From assembly GCA_004352715.1 (NCBI GenBank), contig SCFE01000011.1, positions 1,700,326 to 1,764,325 on the forward strand: a stretch of 64,000 nucleotides of DNA, in the 5' to 3' direction. Shown here one piece after another: positions 59,001 through 64,000 of this stretch. Both the position numbers and the translations under genes were made by a program. Below the pieces are notes generated by a model, which did not search any database, was not told the DNA's origin, and saw nothing but the letters and a program-made list of their open reading frames with translations. Each line of letters starts with the position of its first letter. The stretch's first letter is position 1. Source of the stretch: Hofstenia miamia. Taxonomy: Eukaryota > Xenacoelomorpha > Acoela.

Positions 59001-59267
59001 GCAACGGTATCGGGAGGTGAAGCATTGACTGGTAATACAATGGATGCAGCGCTAATGGCCGCTGCCGCATCACAGCAGTTTGTTCCAGCTGCGTCACAAG
59101 CCACATTTGTACCTGCGACTTCTGTAGCACAAACTGCTGCACTCGCAGCTCATCATCAACCACTTGACGTTGCTTCACAACAAGCACTACTAGCTGCCAC
59201 ACAGCAGGATGCCCTCCTGGCTGCCGTCGCCCAACAGCAGCAGAACGGAAATATCGATCTCATAGAG
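59001..59267 (+). CDS. Rbfox-like splicing regulator, Ala/Gln-rich N-terminal exon
   Basis: Seen: acceptor ATTATTTTAG, then 89 codons in phase 0 ending ...NGNIDLIE before GTTCGC. The peptide is rich in Ala, Gln and Thr/Ser (LMAAAASQQF, LLAATQQDALLAAVAQQQQ) with no folded motif. It joins in phase to the exon at 63431, which encodes the start of an Rbfox RRM. Known: Rbfox proteins have a low-complexity N-terminal region of about 100 residues before one RRM. They bind UGCAUG in pre-mRNA and regulate alternative splicing, mainly in nerve and muscle nuclei. Inferred: this is part of that region. The donor is weak (GTTCGC), so the 3' boundary is the least certain part. Further 5' exons and the start codon were not found upstream in the window. 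Confidence 0.75.
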
Positions 59268-59551
59268 GTTCGCATATCACCTTTTTTCACAAGTCCTAGG
59301 ACCATTTTGTTCGACCTCTAATTTCCGTTTTTTTTTATATTTTTACCCCATTTTCATCCTCCATTTTTTTATAAAATATTACAGATTTCGAAAGAAAGGA
59401 GGAGAAGATACTTTTTAAATTTAAGAATCTTTTATAATGATAAAATCTAACAAATCACACTCTATGTAATTAAAATTATAAACTGTTCAAAATTGAAAAC
59501 AGTAAGGAAAAGAACAGAAAATATATATTTTCCACCATCAGCATTGTACTT

Positions 59552-59900
59552 CAGACTATTCAACGAGCCGTAATTTCTAAGCTCGGCACGTTTAAATTTT
59601 GAGTAAGTTGGGCTCGGCTCGCCACAGAAAATCTTTTAATGAGGCTCGTTTCAGCTCGGTTTTTTTTAAATATTGTGTTCTCAGAATTTTTTCCATTGCT
59701 CTTCCTATAATTTAATAAAAATTTCTAAAATACGATTATAAGTAAGGAATATTGAATGAAAAAATAAGCAAAATCTGCATAATCAAATTAACAAACAGTA
59801 CTATAANCTTAAAAACGGCTCGTTTTGGCCTCGTTGCATATACAATACTCTGCTCAAGCTCGGCTCGGCTCGTTAGAAGCTCGGCTCGTTGACAAGTCTG
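59552..59900 (+). mobile_element. hAT-type MITE, GGCTCG family, copy 4, perfect TSD
   Basis: The most complete copy: starts CAGACTATTCAACGAGCCG and ends CGGCTCGTTGACAAGTCTG. TTGTACTT flanks both sides (59544-59551 and 59901-59908), an 8-bp duplication as in hAT. GGCTCG/CGAGCC blocks are repeated in both ends. One N lies at 59807. Sits in the Rbfox-like intron. Confidence 0.9.
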
Positions 59901-59908
59901 TTGTACTT

Positions 59909-61410
59909 ATTACGTTCATATTTTTGTATCATTTTCAGCCGCGCTGCTTTTAAAAAATTCAGATATATTTTTACTAGTACAATTTTAAGTTTAAGGACGT
60001 TATTAAAATAAATCAATCCATTGTTTTCTAAACATTTTACTTCGTAGATGGTCTTGTACTAAATGGTGTGATGTCTAGCTCAACTTCAAGTCGAGTTGTT
60101 TTTCTTGTCCACGACAGTTATATGGGGTCGTGGCATGCTGTTTTCCAAATGCCTCTTTGAGCAAATAGCATTTATTATCCGCACAATCTTCCATCACAGT
60201 TTGTGTTTAAGACCCTCTCCTGTGTCTTTTCGTCTCCATGCCGCCTACTGAAGTGTGATAAACACTGTCTCTTTACCAGACGCGCTTAACGTTGGCGTGA
60301 AATGATACTGAGTTGTTATTGCAATTGCTTAAACAGATTACGACATGTAGTTTATTTCCCACATGCCGTTTGTCAGTCTAATTTTCTCTTCCAATAAAAG
60401 GCTTTAATTCTTTGTGCGCCCTCTATCATTTTCGAGATGATTTCACTGAGCCTCAAGTTTTCATTTGAACAATTTTTTCTGTTGACAATATTTTCATAAA
60501 AATTCAAGAACATAGTAATTTTTGACAGTATATAATATCCAATTGTGACCTTATCAATGTAATATTTTTTTAAATTGAACGTATTGCACCTAATAGTATT
60601 TCCGCGCTTTTCACACAATTATATGATTATAAATGTACATAAACACACATTGCACCGAGCATTATGATACATGTCCCCAGCTGTTGCTACTTTCTCTTCA
60701 ATGCATGCACTTTAATCATTACATTTACTAATTACAGATTAAATAGTGTAAACACTTCTTCAACTGAAATTCATAACGAATATGTTATTCTAAAAATGCT
60801 AAGGTTCTTGGGCTATGTTCCTAGCGATGTTGTTCTGTAGGAGCTGAAGTATCTCATTTTTAATAGTGAACTAGCTACCAAATCCTGATCCGACGACTAA
60901 ATGTATAGAAGTAGCGTTTTGACTTAAAAAGTTTTGGTACTGCTTCAAGAGAGCCAGCTAACTGTTCATAAATCTTATTGGCAATCCAAAAAATGGTGAA
61001 GAGGCAGTTATAGGTGTTTTTTCAACATATATTTTTGTTTTATCACTTTCCTGTATGGAAATTGTCCTACTAATCTAAAACTATAAATGTGTGATTTCCC
61101 TATAAGTAATCTGTAATCATCCTACCTAGGCCTGACCTGACTTTGATCAAGAATTTTCTCGTAGATAGGTAAGAAGATCTTAAGGTTGATTCACCAAAAG
61201 TATATGTATTCAAGCAAATACTTTTATGACTTCAATTGCAATATTTTTGTTGACTGTGTTTTGCTATTGTAAATAGCATATGATTTGAAGATGCTTGTGT
61301 TATAGGTTTGTTGTAAAACGTCTGTACGCATGATGATCCGTGCCTCAATTTCTTAAAATAGGAAATTCCCTTTTTTAGATGATTAACATGTTTTGGATCT
61401 TAATTATCAT
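59909..61410 (+). other. Rbfox-like intron, no element recognised
   Basis: A TGCATGC at 60703 contains the Rbfox binding word, but single hexamers are expected by chance. Nothing else assigned. Confidence 0.4.
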
Positions 61411-62954
61411 CAAGGCCAACTAAAGATAAGGACACCAAGCAAGCCACTAATAAGAAATTAAGTGTGGACTGCAAACTTGTATACGATTATTTACTTAATT
61501 TTGCATTATATAGATATGGAAGTTACATACACGAATAATATATAATTTTAACATAATAAATAGTTTTTTAAGCAAGTATCAAAACAAAATTAATGCTACT
61601 TATCGAATTTCTTTCTTATTTTGAAGAGTTTGGCTACACATAAGTACTTCCTCTTAGTACTTGCTACATCTTAAAATCCAACGCATGTGATTTCCTTAAA
61701 CAGTTGCATAAGCGGTAATATACAGAGTCCCTACAAGTACATTTAAAGTCATTGCATTCATGTACAAGCTTGAAAATTTTAACCTGATAGGCAACTAAGA
61801 AAGGCCATTTTAAAAATTCTTCAGCCGCATGTTTTAGGCTACCACAATTGATTAGATTGATGTGCTTTGTAATTGAGGATTTAAAGGACCAGAATCTAGA
61901 TTTTCTTCTTGGGTTATGAAACCACAGACAGGCAATTGCCCTCCACGATAACGCAAAGAAGGCTTTATAACAATTTCATCTATAAGCAAAAGACTCGCGC
62001 GATCAGACTGAAGTTTTCCTTTGAATATTTCTTTATACACAAATTCAGCTTCTCAAGGAGCCTTTTCCTAAAAGGCTTCCAATTGCAATGAAAAATGTAG
62101 GCATTGTTAAAATCAACAACTTCGTAACTCAAAGTGTTTTGGGCACTTGCTGAAACCATTTTATTCACTTGTGCTCTGCCTAAATATAAATATTTGAAGA
62201 TATACACTGGGTATGCACAAAATAAAATTGTTTGAACGTACAAATATACATTGTTTATAAATGGTAATTCACAACCTAATGTAAGCAAAATGAAAACGTT
62301 TCAAATCTTTCTTAAAGAATTTTGGAGAAATTTTGATTGCTTTAAGATATTTAGTTTGGTTGACTAAACGAAAATGCACTTATTTATAACACAAAAGGCA
62401 AATGAAATTAAAACTCACTTGAATTTTAATACATTATATACAGTGCTATAACTAGATGTAGATAATAACTCTGTTACCTGAAATTTGAAGGCTGCACATT
62501 GATATCAAATGCCGAGGGCGGTTCTGCTGGAACTTTTCGTTCTCCAGCAATTTTTACTGGGAAATCGATTCGCCAATGCTAATACAAACTCCCATATTGC
62601 CAGTTAGTTTCGATGAACAAATAGGATTAGTCAAAGCGTTAATCCAGTCCAATGTTCCCTTTATGTAAATTGGAAGGAAATCCAAATACTGTTAGCATAT
62701 CTTCTTTTGGGATAGCTTTTCTAATTTTGTCATAATTTGTATGACAATCGAAAACACTGCATTTTTTAACCATTACTCTGTGTAACTTATTGGAGTGTGA
62801 TGCACATGCACAGAGAAACTGACACCAGTAACTCGCGAAGAGTAGCAAGGGTTAATTCAATTGGTTAATTCAGTAAATATTACACCTCCTAGCGGGAGAA
62901 ATATTAAATTCCTCATTAATTAAGTGCTTGGTGTCCTTACTGTAGTTGTCCTTG
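61411..62954 (-). mobile_element. P-like (THAP) DNA transposon, decayed
   Basis: Inverted ends of about 31 bp: CAAGGnCAACTA followed by nAG and TAAGGACACCAAGCA, at 61411 on the + strand and from 62954 on the minus strand, with two mismatches and one gap. TTATCA lies close to both edges (61404-61409 and 62955-62960), offset by one base, so the target duplication is only tentative. The element encloses minus-strand remnants of a THAP DNA-binding domain and a DDE/RNase H-like block. About 1.5 kb, shorter than an intact P-type element, so internally deleted. Confidence 0.75.
61852..62773 (-). pseudogene. THAP-domain P-like transposase pseudogene
   Basis: Seen: from ATG at 62773 the frame reads MVKKCSVFDCHTNY (C-x4-C), then VFGFPSNLHK. 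After a one-base shift comes DWINALTNP, then VCIS and, after another one-base shift, HWRIDFPVK and VPAEPPSAFD, ending at a donor-like site (62477). This gives C-x4-C, 52 residues, C-x2-H: the C2CH zinc site of a THAP domain, with the expected FPxN, Trp and P-P-S box. Further on, 62040 downward reads SLLLIDEIVIKPSLRY, resembling the first catalytic Asp block of P/THAP9-type transposases (Asp at about 61980). Known: these proteins bind their own ends through THAP and cut by an RNase H-like fold. Two frameshifts and missing parts make it a pseudogene. A host THAP9-like gene is less likely given the flanking inverted repeats. Confidence 0.7.
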
Positions 62955-63430
62955 TTATCACCTAAATATTGCCAAAAAAATTTGGACGACATTGTATATA
63001 AATTTTAAAAATCCGAAATTATTTTTTTCAATTCAATTTCGAAATGAATCTAATTTTTCACCTAATTGTTACAAAGGTTTTTAAAGGTGCCTTAGGGTGA
63101 GATTTTGCTTTCCTAAAAGAATTTGAAATCGTTTTTAGATAACATGTTAGTTTTGCGAAAGAGTATTGTCTGCGAGTTCCATCAAATTGCTCATACTTTA
63201 CAGTAAAGTATACTTCGTTTGAAGAAGGGGTTTTTAAATGTTTTTTTACAAAAAAATGTAGCCAGGGTTATTCTTTCTAAACATGTGAATAATAAAATTG
63301 ATGAAAGGATATATTTTTGCGATTTTTGTTGAAAATATATTACATCTTTATATCTTTATACTCTGCTTAGGGTTTATTTTCAATCTCGAGTTGACTTTGG
63401 TTTTTGAAATATTGTATGTTTGTTTTTTAG
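62955..63430 (+). other. Rbfox-like intron, 3' part
   Basis: T-rich sequence leading to the acceptor TGTTTTTTAG (63421-63430). Confidence 0.6.
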
Positions 63431-63541
63431 GGGGAAGTTAACAAAGCCGAGTCAGAATCAGGTGATCAACAGCCAAAACGTCTTCACGTCTCCAATATTC
63501 CATTCAGATTTCGTGATAACGATCTACGACAAATGTTTGGT
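63431..63541 (+). CDS. Rbfox-like exon with start of the RRM
   Basis: Seen: 37 codons in phase 0 between TTTTTTAG and GTAAGT, reading [14 protein letters not shown] and then [20 protein letters not shown] and MFG. Known: [22 protein letters not shown] is the near-invariant start of the Rbfox RRM (RNP2 is LHVSNIP), and in vertebrates an exon also ends after MFG. The only difference in this block is Asn for Pro. Inferred: an Rbfox orthologue in an animal. The remaining RRM exons lie to the right of the window. Confidence 0.95.
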
Positions 63542-64000
63542 GTAAGTAGAAATCTTTTTTACGTTGTTTATCAAATGCAGAGAAAGGTTTTTGTAGAGCT
63601 ACTTTGACGATTGCATTAAGCTTTTAGTTCAGCGCGCTACACCCACTGACTGATTTCACGTTCATATATTTTAAGGAAATCAGTTCGTTTGCAGTGAGCG
63701 TAGAACGTTTCTTTCCCAATTACGCTTTTGACGTAGATCATTTAACTCAATTACGCTGCTAATTAACTGTTGCGAGTTACTCCGATTACGTCATCTTTTG
63801 TTGGAGTATTTATATATTACCTTCATGTCTATTCTCCTATTATATTTTTATACCAAAGCGTATTCATTTTTCAATTGAGATACTAAGATATTAACGTCTC
63901 ATATGTCTATGCTCATTTTCAAATACATATTTTATCAGTATTTTACAAGCGAAGTTCATTTCAATGGGTCACATTTAAGACAATAATCTTTAACTGCAGT
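63542..64000 (+). other. Rbfox-like intron, cut by window end
   Basis: Starts with a consensus donor GTAAGT. Nothing else recognised. Confidence 0.7.

Noticed and set aside
58954-59202. 82-codon minus-strand frame
   Set aside because: Antisense shadow of the Rbfox-like Ala/Gln exon.
60702-60709. TGCATGC as an Rbfox autoregulatory site
   Set aside because: One hexamer 1.4 kb from the nearest exon is expected by chance; similar words occur elsewhere in the window.
1-64000. CRISPR arrays, bacterial operons, tRNA or rRNA genes
   Set aside because: None seen on reading both strands. The repeats found are transposons and microsatellites in eukaryotic DNA.

Overview
The window reads as AT-rich animal nuclear DNA: split genes with GT-AG introns, no operons, and many degraded LINE, hAT, Tc1/mariner, P-like and piggyBac-type repeats. 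It is most likely from an invertebrate metazoan; I cannot name the species from sequence alone. Only two host genes can be supported, both on the + strand and both cut by the window edges.

Left edge (1-4358): the 3' half of an SLC22-type organic ion transporter. Five exons join in frame into a 355-residue C-terminal half, and the last intron is only 47 bp. 4.4-8.8 kb: a graveyard of retroelements. It holds a Penelope-like GIY-YIG fragment, two head-to-tail copies of one LINE family, and a third LINE of another family with a frameshift. 9.3-17.76 kb: a non-coding block with almost no CpG (about five by eye in 8.46 kb) that ends abruptly where CpG returns. It is the strangest thing in the window.

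18-32 kb: a 1.07-kb inverted-repeat transposon with an 8-bp target duplication; a broken LINE; a piggyBac-type MITE; a Tc1 element whose only visible coding defect is a stop codon at the third catalytic residue; an inverted-repeat element; a stray 121-bp copy of part of the Tc1 transposase; and hAT-type repeats around an assembly gap. 32-59 kb: mostly non-coding DNA, probably the 5' flank or a long intron of the downstream gene. It carries several hAT-like MITE families, some with perfect 8-bp duplications, and a decayed mariner.

Right edge (59001-64000): two exons of an Rbfox-type splicing regulator, an Ala/Gln-rich N-terminal exon and the exon holding the start of the RRM. They are separated by a 4.16-kb intron that hosts a hAT MITE and a decayed P-like element with a THAP domain and 31-bp inverted ends. 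The two host genes have no evident functional link. No tRNA, rRNA, CRISPR or bacterial gene was seen.
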